Shown: positions 43,826-52,353 of the stretch, piece by piece
How the letters are laid out: every line of letters begins with the position of its first letter
How positions within the stretch are numbered: the stretch's first letter is position 1
DNA from: UBA1941 sp046329575
GTDB taxonomy: Bacteria > Bacteroidota > Bacteroidia > Chitinophagales > LD1
Reading direction: 5' to 3'
NCBI GenBank assembly: GCA_046329575.1
Contig: JAXLUJ010000017.1
Span: forward strand, 4,901 to 68,900
DNA length: 64,000 nucleotides
Notes under the pieces: model-generated
The model's database searches: none
The model's input: the letters and a program-made list of their open reading frames with translations, nothing else
Told to the model about the DNA's origin: nothing
Translations under genes and position numbers: made by a program

Positions 43826-44503
43826 TTAATTTTCTTTCCCAAACGTTTCAATGAAAATTTCAGAATAACGATTGCGAACCGCATTGAAATCCATTATTCT
43901 GCCTAATTCCTGCTGCATTGAGGTGACCCCCATATTTTTGAGACCACAGGGAATGATATGATCAAAAAATGAAAGGTCGGTATTAATGTTGAGAGCTATA
44001 CCGTGCATTGTACAATGCCGGCTTACGCGCAATCCAACAGCACAAATTTTCCGGGGTTGCCGTTCAATATCCAGCCAAACGCCTGAAGCCGTAGGAATAC
44101 GTTTGCCTTGAAGTTCATATTCACTCAACAGTTTAATCACTATTTCTTCTAAAAGAAAAACGAATTCAGCGATACCGATTCCGAATTGATCCAGATCAAA
44201 AATAGGATAGGCCACTAATTGTCCCGGCCCGTGAAAAGTAATGTCGCCACCGCGATTGATGGGCACAAAAGCTGCGCCTACCTTGGCTGGATCAAATAAC
44301 AGGTTTTCTTTCTTTCCTGATTTGCCTAGCGTATAAACGGGAAGATGCTCACACAAAATCAGCGTATTCTCAGTTTTGCCGCCAACGGCTTTGGCTTCCA
44401 GATTCTTCTGAAAAAGTTCTTCCTGGCGCGCGGCTACCTCCAAATAAGGTTCGGCTATTTGGCCAACAACGAATCTAATTTTGCCTCGATCACCGGAATC
44501 CAT
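43826..44503 (-). CDS. lipB: Octanoyltransferase LipB
   Basis: 225 residues. It transfers octanoyl from acyl carrier protein to lipoyl domains. Motifs: INRGGDITFHGPGQLVAYPI, RKICAVGLRVSR (catalytic lysine) and IIPCGLKNMGVTSM (catalytic cysteine). It overlaps the upstream secreted-protein gene by 49 bp; the only in-frame ATG fits the family, so the overlap is probably real. A likely client is the lipoyl domain of OdhB encoded at 51 kb. Confidence 0.94.
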   Translation of the reverse strand: MDSGDRGKIRFVVGQIAEPYLEVAARQEELFQKNLEAKAVGGKTENTLILCEHLPVYTLGKSGKKENLLFDPAKVGAAFVPINRGGDITFHGPGQLVAYPIFDLDQFGIGIAEFVFLLEEIVIKLLSEYELQGKRIPTASGVWLDIERQPRKICAVGLRVSRHCTMHGIALNINTDLSFFDHIIPCGLKNMGVTSMQQELGRIMDFNAVRNRYSEIFIETFGKEN

Positions 44504-45291
44504 GAATAATATATTTTGTTGGAGTTCTTATGTTGCCAATACGCTTCCTTCGGGGCAGGGGAATCAATTCCCTTGCGTTTCATCATGCGATTATAAAAAC
44601 GAATAAGCTGATCATTCCAGGTTTGAACCGGAAGATCGAACTGATCGCGGCTAACCGGAATATCACCTTCCAGTTTGTCGAGATGATCCTTGTTCATTTT
44701 GGAAAAGAAATAAGACCACGATAAGTTGTAAAAAAACGGCAAGGGTTTGGTAAGCTGTCGCCCTTCGGCATCTTTCAACACTAACGCTTCTTCTACATCC
44801 ACTGAACTCCCTTCAACTGTTTTGTTGATGTTGCGATAATTCCACTCATCAGCAGGAACGTTCGTCATCACGGCACCATAATCCATAAAGAAAAAAGTGT
44901 CGCTTCCGGTTTTAATTAAGGTATCGCTTCCGCTTAACAGATTTACCGCCAAAATGCTATCACGCGCAACTTTCGAAGAATTGGTATTCTTAATAAAATA
45001 CAGCGGACAGAAATTCCAATTGCGGATTAATGCATGCATAATCCTTAAATTGATTACGGCTGTTTTTCGTTCTAATTCCTTCACCAGTTTCAAATTACCG
45101 GCATTGCGATAAGCATCAATCTGTTTTTGATTCGTACGCAAACGAACAATCACGCCGTATTTGCGCATGGCGCTCACATCACTGTAGCCCCGGATCCTGT
45201 CGGAACTCATGGAATCTACGTCAACCGGTTCAGGTTGGGCATTGCAGCAAAATGCTAGAAACAAGAATACGATCATCCATCCATTCCTCAT
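44455..45291 (-). CDS. Secreted protein of unknown function
   Basis: 278 residues. A signal peptide (MIVFLFLAFCCNAQ) is followed by a mainly hydrophilic protein with no motif I recognise. The sequence NWNFCPLYFIKN lies near the middle and there are several aromatic segments (FFYNLSWSYFFSKM). It is located between coaD (4-bp ATGA-type overlap with the coaD stop) and lipB, in one transcription unit. It is likely a Bacteroidota-specific hypothetical. Confidence 0.75.
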   Translation of the reverse strand: MRNGWMIVFLFLAFCCNAQPEPVDVDSMSSDRIRGYSDVSAMRKYGVIVRLRTNQKQIDAYRNAGNLKLVKELERKTAVINLRIMHALIRNWNFCPLYFIKNTNSSKVARDSILAVNLLSGSDTLIKTGSDTFFFMDYGAVMTNVPADEWNYRNINKTVEGSSVDVEEALVLKDAEGRQLTKPLPFFYNLSWSYFFSKMNKDHLDKLEGDIPVSRDQFDLPVQTWNDQLIRFYNRMMKRKGIDSPAPKEAYWQHKNSNKIYYSWIPVIEAKLDSLLAK

Positions 45292-45752
45292 CGCAATTCC
45301 TTTACAATTTCTTTAGGTACAAATTTGTTCACCTTCCCATTTCCTCTTATGATTTCCCGTACAATGGTGCTGGAAATGCTGGATAGTTCCGGCTTCGATA
45401 AAATCAAAATTGTTTCCAAATCAGGAAGCATAGCATTGTTCAAATGGGCTATGGTTTTTTCATAATCAAAATCGGAGGCCGAACGAATGCCTCTGAGGAT
45501 GTACCTGGCCTGTTGCTCCTTGCAAAATTTCACCGTAAGCCCTTCAAATGAGGCTACTCTTACTTTTTTTTCGCCATCAAATACTTTCTTAATCCACTTC
45601 AATCGCTGCTCTAAAGGATACAAACTCTGTTTTTGCGAATTCGCGCCAATTGCCACAATAATTTGATCGAAAAGGGGAAGCGCTCGCTTCACAATATCCA
45701 CGTGCCCAACCGTTATCGGATCGAATGAGCCCGGAAAAACTGCAATCTTCAT
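45288..45752 (-). CDS. coaD: Pantetheine-phosphate adenylyltransferase
   Basis: 154 residues. The nucleotidyltransferase motif FPGSFDPITVGHVDIV (TxGH) opens the protein. ILRGIRSASDFDYE and the SSISSTIVREIIRGNGKV segment complete the pattern. It catalyses the fourth step of coenzyme A synthesis. It is first in the coaD-unknown-lipB unit and divergent from the envelope operon at 45853. Confidence 0.96.
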   Translation of the reverse strand: MKIAVFPGSFDPITVGHVDIVKRALPLFDQIIVAIGANSQKQSLYPLEQRLKWIKKVFDGEKKVRVASFEGLTVKFCKEQQARYILRGIRSASDFDYEKTIAHLNNAMLPDLETILILSKPELSSISSTIVREIIRGNGKVNKFVPKEIVKELR

Positions 45753-45817
45753 ATGCGGAACTGACTTTGGTTACTTGCCACAAACATAACGCTAATCAAC
45801 ATCATATCGTTTTAGTT

Positions 45818-45847
45818 TTGTCGGCTTTTTGTAAAAGTTTAGCTTTG
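45818..45847 (+). promoter_or_regulatory. Promoter of the three-gene envelope operon
   Basis: TTG (45818-45820), exactly 19 bases, then TAGCTTTG (45840-45847): a perfect Bacteroidota promoter. The transcript should begin about at the TTG start codon (45853) of the first gene, implying a leaderless or nearly leaderless mRNA. Confidence 0.75.
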
Positions 45848-45852
45848 CCGGG

Positions 45853-46218
45853 TTGAAAAAGGCCGTTGCCATATTACTTTTACCCATGTTGCTGCTGCAG
45901 CATTTTATGAGCATTGGTATGTGGTGCTATTACGAAGCCAATAAATCGTACTACATTCAGCAGCTTTGCGAAAATAAAAACAAGCCCGCCCTTCATTGCA
46001 ATGGGAAATGTTATTTGGCCAAACAGATGAAGAAGGCAGAAGAAGGCAATCGTAAGGCATTTTCCTTTCTTAAAGGGGTTGAAGATGCCTTGCCGCTTCA
46101 ACCTTTAGCGGTGCAAAAGCAGCACCATATTTCCCAAAAACATCCATTCCTTCCTTATCTTTTCGGTTCAGCCACTGCTGACCCTCTTGATTTACTGAAG
46201 CCGCCCTGCAAAGCGTAA
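45853..46218 (+). CDS. Small membrane-anchored Cys/His protein, unknown function
   Basis: 121 residues starting with TTG. The N-terminal hydrophobic segment (MKKAVAILLLPMLLLQHFMS) is followed by LCENKNKPALHCNGKCYLAK, a cysteine/histidine cluster. I recall this pattern from Bacteroidota small proteins encoded near metal-related or TonB-dependent transport genes, but I know no assigned function. The next possible ATG (residue 12) would cut the hydrophobic segment, so TTG is preferred. It is first of a three-gene operon with an outer-membrane-like protein and a lipoprotein; a role in metal handling is a guess. Confidence 0.72.
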   Translation: MKKAVAILLLPMLLLQHFMSIGMWCYYEANKSYYIQQLCENKNKPALHCNGKCYLAKQMKKAEEGNRKAFSFLKGVEDALPLQPLAVQKQHHISQKHPFLPYLFGSATADPLDLLKPPCKA

Positions 46219-46249
46219 TCGAACGCTTTTTTCAGTAAATTAATTCAAA

Positions 46250-47143
46250 ATGACACTAAAAATTTTGTGCAGTTGGTGGCTGTTGCTAGGCTTTTATGCA
46301 GCGCAGTCACAAAGTTGCTGTGCGATGGCCACTTGCGGCTCTTCGTCTATATTACCAGCCTGGAACCGACAACTGGCCGGCGTTCGGTACAGCTTCCGGG
46401 AATTCCACATTCCCTATGAAAAGGAAGGTGATTATTCGGGTACGAAGTACACCGGCCGATACCAATTGCATACAACCGAATTGTTTGCCCGATTTAATTT
46501 GAGCGGCCGCCATTACCTGAGTGCGTCATTGCCTTATTCGGTGCTGCATTCGTCAGTTAAAGCGCAGCTTTCTAGCGGTATAGGCGATCCGGTATTGTTA
46601 TATCAGTATCAATTGGTTCGGCCCAGGCGCAATAGCTTTCAAAAGTGGAGAAATGATCTGCGATTAGGCGCTGGTTTAAAGTTTCCATTAGGGAAGTTTG
46701 ACCGTTCTAACGATCAGGCCATTCAGTTTGGCACGGGAAGTCTGGACTTTTTGTTCAATGCGTTTTATGCAGGGCGCGCTGAACATATCGGTTTGCTGCT
46801 TTCCGCTTCTTATAAGGCCAATACTTTTAATGCCGACAGAGTTAAACTGGGCAACAAGTTTCAGGCCGGGGCAAGTGTTTTTTACGAGTTCCGGATTGGA
46901 GCAGTTAAAATTTTGCCCGTAGCTGGTTGGTATTTCGAAAAGGTATTCTTCACAAAGGTTCAAAACAAATGGAAAACCTATACCGGTTCTCAAACCTTTT
47001 CTGCCGACGCTGGTTTCGATTTGGCATGGAAAAGAATAGCCTTTAGTTGCCGTTTCCAACCGGTAATTTACAACACCGTTAACCATTACACCGTTCCTAA
47101 ATCGGTATTCACCTTTGAAACAGGTATGTATTACACATTTTAA
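46250..47143 (+). CDS. Outer-membrane beta-barrel-like protein
   Basis: 297 residues. A signal peptide (ILCSWWLLLGFYAAQSQS) is followed by a Cys-rich start (CCAMATC) and then alternating strands with aromatic ends (LFARFNLSGRHYLSASLPYS), finishing in FETGMYYTF with a terminal phenylalanine. This is the pattern of a small outer-membrane barrel, of the transporter/MetA-pathway type. It lies 31 bp after the Cys/His protein and 18 bp before a lipoprotein gene. Confidence 0.7.
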   Translation: MTLKILCSWWLLLGFYAAQSQSCCAMATCGSSSILPAWNRQLAGVRYSFREFHIPYEKEGDYSGTKYTGRYQLHTTELFARFNLSGRHYLSASLPYSVLHSSVKAQLSSGIGDPVLLYQYQLVRPRRNSFQKWRNDLRLGAGLKFPLGKFDRSNDQAIQFGTGSLDFLFNAFYAGRAEHIGLLLSASYKANTFNADRVKLGNKFQAGASVFYEFRIGAVKILPVAGWYFEKVFFTKVQNKWKTYTGSQTFSADAGFDLAWKRIAFSCRFQPVIYNTVNHYTVPKSVFTFETGMYYTF

Positions 47144-47161
47144 AACAATAAAAAACAAACA

Positions 47162-47554
47162 ATGAAAAACAAAATGATTGCGGCCGCTGTAGCCGTTTTA
47201 GCCGGTGCTACAATTTTTTCTTCTTGCAAAAAAACAACCGATGAAGATAAAACTGCACCTACGCTTACTATTACGCATCCTGTGGCTAACGATACGGTTA
47301 GCGCGTCCGGTTTCCACATCATGGCTACCATGGGCGATAATGATGACTTACACGAGGCTAGCGTTTCATTAACTTCGGGAACCGATACCTTCCTGATGGT
47401 AGCGCCCTATGTTCATGAACTGTCCACTTATACTTACGATACCATGATGATGGTTTCAGTAGCTGGCGTCCGTCAGGCAACTTTAAAAATACATGTTGAA
47501 GATCATCATGAAAATATGACCGATAAATCGGTATCGTTCTTCATAAAACCGTAA
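47162..47554 (+). CDS. Lipoprotein with DUF4625-like domain
   Basis: 130 residues. The lipobox is ATIFSSC (cysteine near residue 22). It is followed by a short beta-sandwich beginning APTLTITHPVANDTV, with a His/Asp-rich strand HVEDHHENMTD near the end. This resembles the DUF4625 lipoproteins of Bacteroidota, from memory. It is third in the operon, and the clustered histidines suggest metal contact, though this is unproven. Confidence 0.72.
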   Translation: MKNKMIAAAVAVLAGATIFSSCKKTTDEDKTAPTLTITHPVANDTVSASGFHIMATMGDNDDLHEASVSLTSGTDTFLMVAPYVHELSTYTYDTMMMVSVAGVRQATLKIHVEDHHENMTDKSVSFFIKP

Positions 47555-47560
47555 AAACAG

Positions 47561-47632
47561 TGATAAGTTATTAGTTGAAAGTTATAAGTAGTAAACAGTT
47601 AGCTCTTATAACTTTCAACTGATAACTTCTAA
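47561..47632. repeat. Long inverted repeat between convergent genes
   Basis: Two 24-bp arms (47565-47588 and 47605-47628) match at 23 of 24 positions, around a 16-base loop. The words AGTTATTAGTTG and GTTATAAG are AT-rich. It may act as a two-way terminator between the lipoprotein and aspartokinase genes. Confidence 0.85.
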
Positions 47633-48889
47633 CTATTTCATTAGAATTTGAATGGTATTTCGTGAGGACTGTCGCAACAGTATGTCCTTACCTGCTGTGA
47701 GTTCTGCAACAATTTCGGGAGTATAATGCCGAATGGTGAGTAAGGTCAGTTGATCATTACTAGATATTCCAAAATCTTTCGACAGAATGGTTCGGATGCG
47801 TTCAATTTTTTCGTGTTTGAAATCTACCACTACCGAATAGCTGATGGCTGCATTCTGCATCAAATTCACCCGCAAATTATTCTCGCTGAAAACAGCAAAA
47901 ATGGTACTGAGATGTTCTTCCGCTATGAAAGAAAAATCGCGTACTGAAAACGACAGCAACATCTGTTCGTTTTTCACAATGATTACCGGCGGAAGCGGGC
48001 CGTTGTTGGATTCGGCCGATATGACACTACCTTTTTTTTCGGGATGAACGAACGACCGTACTTCTAATGGAATGTTTTTATTCTGCAGCGGTTTAATCGT
48101 TTTCGGGTGAATGACGTTGGCGCCGTAGTAGGTCATTTCTATCGCCTCGTGATAGCTGATTTCGCTTAAAAAGACGGCCTTTGGAAACGCCTTCGGGTCG
48201 GCATTCATAATGCCTTCTACATCCTTCCAAACCGTCATTCGCGAAGCATTCAAACTAAATGACAGAATAGCCGCAGTATAATCAGAACCCTCACGCCCTA
48301 AAGTGGTGGTAAATCCTTCCTCACTGCTGCCAATAAAACCCTGAGTAATTACAAAGCCGGTTTTTAGCAATTCAGGAATTACCCGCTCCACAGCATCAGG
48401 CGTACGTTCCCAGTTGATGCGTGCTTCGGTGTAAGCGTGGTCGGTAGCAATCACTTTTCGCGCATCCAACAGGTGGTTGTGGAGGCCGGTAGCATTACAA
48501 TAGGCGCTCACAATGGCTGTAGAAAGAAATTCACCGGCAGAAACTACCTGATCATAAATGAATTGATAATGGGTAGAAGAGGTGTTGGTAAGAAAATCAT
48601 TCGCCTTCGAAATAGGCGCATTCACTACCATCTCTATATCAGCCTGCGATGGGAACAACTCCTTCATGATGGCTTGATGCTTCATCCGTATGGCTTCCAG
48701 CTTTTCCTTCCAAACACTATTGCCGGCTACAAATGCATTTACAACACCTTCCAGTTCATTGGTAGTTTTGCCCATGGCCGATATCACTACCACTTTGTTT
48801 TCGGTGCCTTGTTGCTTTAAAATAGCAGCTACATTTTTGATAGCAGCCGCATCTTTTACCGAAGCTCCGCCAAATTTATACACTTCCAT
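47633..48889 (-). CDS. Aspartate kinase
   Basis: 418 residues from MEVYKFGGASVKDAAAIK. The first step of lysine, methionine and threonine synthesis. Kinase motifs: KFGGASV, VVISAMGKTTNELE, GFTTTLGREGSDYTAAIL. C-terminal ACT region about residues 300-418, probably feedback-regulated. No fused homoserine dehydrogenase is present. It overlaps the end of folA by 14 bp; 33 more codons are open upstream but lie within folA. Confidence 0.93.
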   Translation of the reverse strand: MEVYKFGGASVKDAAAIKNVAAILKQQGTENKVVVISAMGKTTNELEGVVNAFVAGNSVWKEKLEAIRMKHQAIMKELFPSQADIEMVVNAPISKANDFLTNTSSTHYQFIYDQVVSAGEFLSTAIVSAYCNATGLHNHLLDARKVIATDHAYTEARINWERTPDAVERVIPELLKTGFVITQGFIGSSEEGFTTTLGREGSDYTAAILSFSLNASRMTVWKDVEGIMNADPKAFPKAVFLSEISYHEAIEMTYYGANVIHPKTIKPLQNKNIPLEVRSFVHPEKKGSVISAESNNGPLPPVIIVKNEQMLLSFSVRDFSFIAEEHLSTIFAVFSENNLRVNLMQNAAISYSVVVDFKHEKIERIRTILSKDFGISSNDQLTLLTIRHYTPEIVAELTAGKDILLRQSSRNTIQILMK

Positions 48890-49397
48890 CGCAGGTATTT
48901 CTTTCGTAAATAATGAAATCCATATCAAAACTATTTTTCTGGTCGCTAGCGTGAAAGGCTTTTGAAACCAGCCGCCATTCCACATCATTCAGTTCAGGTA
49001 AAAAAGTGTCGGCTTCAGGAAAGCGCGCGTGAACGCGCGTAAGACAAATCTTATTGCAGAAAGGAAACAGACATCGGTAGATTTCGCCGCCGCCTATTAC
49101 CATTAATTCCTTTTCACCCAATTGCTCAGCCACTTTTATGGCGGCGGTAAGGTCGTTCACCACAATGGCGCCTTCTAGTGCGATTTGTTGGCGGGTAAGC
49201 ACAATGTTGGTTCGCCCCGGAAGCGGCCGAAATTTTGGCGGTAGTGATTCATAGGTTTTTCTGCCCATGAGCACAGCATGGCCAAGCGTTGTTTCTTTGA
49301 AAAATTGCATATCGCGCGGCAAATGCCAAAGCAGATTTCCATTCGCCCCAATTTCATTGCCTTCACCGGCAGCAACCACAAAGGTGATGATCATCAT
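48876..49397 (-). CDS. folA: Dihydrofolate reductase
   Basis: 173 residues from MMIITFVVAAGEGNEIGANG (the second Met, at 49394, is equally possible). Motifs: LLWHLPRDMQFFK, VLMGRKTYESLP, MVIGGGEIYRCLFP. It regenerates tetrahydrofolate. The thymidylate synthase gene, a common neighbour, is not present here. It overlaps aspartate kinase by 14 bp. Confidence 0.94.
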   Translation of the reverse strand: MMIITFVVAAGEGNEIGANGNLLWHLPRDMQFFKETTLGHAVLMGRKTYESLPPKFRPLPGRTNIVLTRQQIALEGAIVVNDLTAAIKVAEQLGEKELMVIGGGEIYRCLFPFCNKICLTRVHARFPEADTFLPELNDVEWRLVSKAFHASDQKNSFDMDFIIYERNTCDGSV

Positions 49398-49482
49398 ACG
49401 AAAAAAATGAAATTCGCGAAACGGCACACCAAACGCTATTCACTTCGTGGGCAAACATAATTTTCAAATCAGGGCATCTTCT

Positions 49483-49490
49483 TATATTCG
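49483..49490 (+). promoter_or_regulatory. Probable -7 element of the acyl-CoA dehydrogenase gene
   Basis: TATATTCG fits TAnnTT(T/C)G and lies 32 bases before the start codon. The -33 triplet at 20-base spacing is TTT. Confidence 0.45.
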
Positions 49491-49522
49491 CGCCGATTTT
49501 TCTAACCTCAAAAGAATGTAGT

Positions 49523-50680
49523 ATGAATTTTACGCCGAACGAAAATCAGCAGATGATCGCACAGATCTGTCGCGATTTTGCTGAAAAAGAAATCCGTCCG
49601 AACGTGATGAACTGGGATGAATCTCAGTATTTTCCAAAGGAACTGTTTCACAAAATGGGGGAACTGGGCCTGATGGGCGTGTACATTCCGCAGGAATACG
49701 GCGGCTCTGGATTCGGTTATTTTGAGTACGTGACTGGTATTGTGGAAATTACCAAAGTTTGCAGCAGCATTGGCCTTTCCATGGCAGCTCATAATTCACT
49801 TTGCACTGGTCATATCTATTATCACGGAACAAAAGAACAAAAGGAAAAATACCTTCCACTATTGGCCAGTGGCAAATGGGTTGGCGCTTGGGGACTTACC
49901 GAACCAAACACCGGCAGCGATGCCATGCGTATGAAATGTACGGCTAAGAAAGTAGATGGTGGCTGGATACTTAATGGTACCAAGTGCTGGATTACCCACG
50001 GTATTTCCAGCGATGTAGTGGTAGCCATCATTCGCACCGGCGAACTATTGGATACCAAGGGAATGACCGCATTTATAATTGAACGCGGCACTCCGGGTTT
50101 GAAAGCGGGCAAAAAAGAGAATAAACTGGGCATGCGCGCTTCTGAAACTGCTGAAGTGATTTTTGAAGATTGTTTCGTTCCAGATGCGAATGTGGTAGGT
50201 GGTGAGAAAGCCATCGGTCAGGGTTTTCAGCAAGCCATGCAAATTTTAGATGGTGGCCGTATTTCTATAGCGGCTTTGGGGCTTGGCATAGCCATTGGCT
50301 CTTACGAAGCTTCAGTGAAATATGCCAAAGAACGGCAGCAGTTCGGGCAGCCAATCGCTAACTTTCAGGCTATTGGATTTAAACTGGCCGATATGGCTAC
50401 TAAAATTGAAGCAGGTGAATTGCTAACTATGCAAGCCGCTTATTTAAAGAATGAAAAGAAAAAAGTGACCCGCGAGTCGGCCATCGCAAAATATTATACC
50501 TCTGAAATTGCTGTAGAAATTTCTACCGATGCAATTCAAATCCACGGCGGCTATGGCTATACCAAAGATTTTCCTGTTGAAAAATTCTTCCGCGATAGCA
50601 AGTTGTGTACCATTGGCGAAGGTACTTCGGAGATTCAAAAGCTGGTGATCTCCCGCGAAATCATGAAAGGCAACCTGTAA
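49523..50680 (+). CDS. Acyl-CoA dehydrogenase, short/medium-chain type
   Basis: 385 residues. An FAD enzyme of fatty-acid or branched-chain amino-acid breakdown. Signature regions: WGLTEPNTGSDAMRMKCTAK, ERQQFGQPIANFQAI, QIHGGYGYTKDFPVEKFFRD, and CTIGEGTSEIQ with the likely catalytic glutamate. No electron-transfer flavoprotein gene is nearby. The chain-length preference cannot be read from the sequence. Confidence 0.93.
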   Translation: MNFTPNENQQMIAQICRDFAEKEIRPNVMNWDESQYFPKELFHKMGELGLMGVYIPQEYGGSGFGYFEYVTGIVEITKVCSSIGLSMAAHNSLCTGHIYYHGTKEQKEKYLPLLASGKWVGAWGLTEPNTGSDAMRMKCTAKKVDGGWILNGTKCWITHGISSDVVVAIIRTGELLDTKGMTAFIIERGTPGLKAGKKENKLGMRASETAEVIFEDCFVPDANVVGGEKAIGQGFQQAMQILDGGRISIAALGLGIAIGSYEASVKYAKERQQFGQPIANFQAIGFKLADMATKIEAGELLTMQAAYLKNEKKKVTRESAIAKYYTSEIAVEISTDAIQIHGGYGYTKDFPVEKFFRDSKLCTIGEGTSEIQKLVISREIMKGNL

Positions 50681-50703
50681 GTTTCTAACTATTCACCCTA
50701 ATT

Positions 50704-51054
50704 ATGGCGCAACACAACGACGTAGGTCGGCTGGGTGAGGAATTGGCTCGCGCCTTCCTCATTGGCAAAGGACATCAACTGCTGCATTCCAATTTCAGGA
50801 TGGGCCATGCCGAAGTAGATTTGATCACCATTCACAACAATCGCCTGGTTTTTACCGAGGTAAAAACCCGCGAAGCAAAAAGTTATTACTATCCCGAAGA
50901 ATCGGTTGATGCACACAAGGAGAAGATGCTGATCGATACCATGGAACTGTTCCTGGAAGATAATGGCATTGATCTGGAGCCACGGTTCGATATTATAGCG
51001 GTGCGAATAAACGGCCCCGATCATGAAATCTATCATTTTGAAGATGCTTTTTAG
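50704..51054 (+). CDS. UPF0102/YraN-family endonuclease-like protein
   Basis: 116 residues. A restriction-endonuclease-like fold: LGEELARAFLIGKGHQLLHS, then MGHAEVDLITIHNNRLVFTE and VKTRE, which together give the E-D-ExK metal site. The role is unknown, possibly linked to DNA processing. It is 23 bp after the acyl-CoA dehydrogenase gene. Confidence 0.9.
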   Translation: MAQHNDVGRLGEELARAFLIGKGHQLLHSNFRMGHAEVDLITIHNNRLVFTEVKTREAKSYYYPEESVDAHKEKMLIDTMELFLEDNGIDLEPRFDIIAVRINGPDHEIYHFEDAF

Positions 51055-51110
51055 CAGTTCGCCAATCGGTTTTTAGCACCTGTTATTTTTTTTGCAAATT
51101 GCGCCGCAAT

Positions 51111-52352
51111 ATGATTGAACTGAAAATTCCCGCAGTAGCAGAATCCATCACCGAAGTAACTCTTTCCCGCTTTTTGGTGAAAGATGGTGATTATGTTGAA
51201 ATTGATCAGCCGATATGTGAAGTGGAAACCGACAAAGCTTCTCAGGAACTTCCTGCTCCTGCAGCCGGTGTTATCAAACTGATAGCAAAAGAAGGCGAAG
51301 ATTTGAAAGTGGGCGCTGTGGTGGCCAACATCGACGAAAAAGCGGCCGCACCTGCCAAAAAAGATACGCCTAAGGAAGTAGAAAAAGCTCCTGAGAAGAA
51401 GGCCCCGGCTAAAGAAGAAAAACCGGCTGCTAAGGAAACGGTTAAAAGCGCCTCAACTTCTTATGCCGCCAGCCATGCCGCACCCGCCGCTCAGAAAATT
51501 TTAAATGAGGGCAATGTGGCCAACAAAGAAGTAAAAGGCAGTGGCATCGGAGGCCGAATTACGAAAGAAGACGCCATCAATGCCGTTCGCAGCCGCGCCG
51601 GCAAAGGGGAGAAGAAGGCCTTCAGCCGCGAAGAGCGCTCTGAAAAAATGAGCCGCCTGCGCAAAACGATTTCTGACCGTTTGGTGTATTCCAAAAATTC
51701 AACTGCCATGCTCACTACTTTCAATGAAGTAGATATGAGCGCCGTGAACCGTATCCGCGAGAAATATGGCGATGCCTTTAAAAAGAAATATGAGGTGAAC
51801 TTGGGAATGATGAGCTTCTTTACCAAAGCAGTTTGTCTGGCACTTGAAAATTTCCCTGCCGTGAATGCCTATATTGAGGACGGAAATATTGTTTACCATG
51901 ATTACTGCGATATCTCTATTGCGGTTTCTACGCCAAAGGGTCTGGTGGTACCGGTGATTCGCAACGCCGAATCGCTTTCACTTTTTGAAATTGAAAAGAC
52001 CGTAAAAGGTCTGGCTATCAAAGGTCGCGATGGCCAGTTAACGATGGAGGATATGACTGGCGGCACATTTACTATATCGAATGGCGGCGTTTTCGGTTCA
52101 CTGATGAGCACGCCAATTATTAATCCGCCTCAATCTGCCATTCTCGGAATGCACAAAGTGCAAGACCGCCCGATGGTTATTGATGGTAAAATTGAGATCC
52201 GCCCGATGATGTATGTGGCGCTTAGCTACGATCACCGCATTATTGATGGCAAAGAATCGGTAAGCTTTTTGGTGGCGGTAAAGGATTTCCTCGAAAATCC
52301 ACACAAAATGTTACTAGGCGCCGATCCTGTTGATCTGCTTCTGGAATTATAA
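51111..52352 (+). CDS. sucB: Dihydrolipoyl succinyltransferase (2-oxoglutarate dehydrogenase E2)
   Basis: 413 residues from MIELKIPAVAESITEVTLSR; a TTG four codons earlier is less likely. The lipoyl domain has its lysine in EVETDKASQEL. An Ala/Lys/Pro-rich linker leads to the peripheral-subunit-binding domain (AAPAAQKILNEGNVANKEVK). The catalytic domain ends with SYDHRIIDGKESVSFL (HxxxDG). It is a TCA-cycle enzyme. The E1 gene (sucA) is not adjacent. It converges on the proline dehydrogenase gene, with one base between the stop codons. Confidence 0.94.
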   Translation: MIELKIPAVAESITEVTLSRFLVKDGDYVEIDQPICEVETDKASQELPAPAAGVIKLIAKEGEDLKVGAVVANIDEKAAAPAKKDTPKEVEKAPEKKAPAKEEKPAAKETVKSASTSYAASHAAPAAQKILNEGNVANKEVKGSGIGGRITKEDAINAVRSRAGKGEKKAFSREERSEKMSRLRKTISDRLVYSKNSTAMLTTFNEVDMSAVNRIREKYGDAFKKKYEVNLGMMSFFTKAVCLALENFPAVNAYIEDGNIVYHDYCDISIAVSTPKGLVVPVIRNAESLSLFEIEKTVKGLAIKGRDGQLTMEDMTGGTFTISNGGVFGSLMSTPIINPPQSAILGMHKVQDRPMVIDGKIEIRPMMYVALSYDHRIIDGKESVSFLVAVKDFLENPHKMLLGADPVDLLLEL

Positions 52353-52353
52353 C

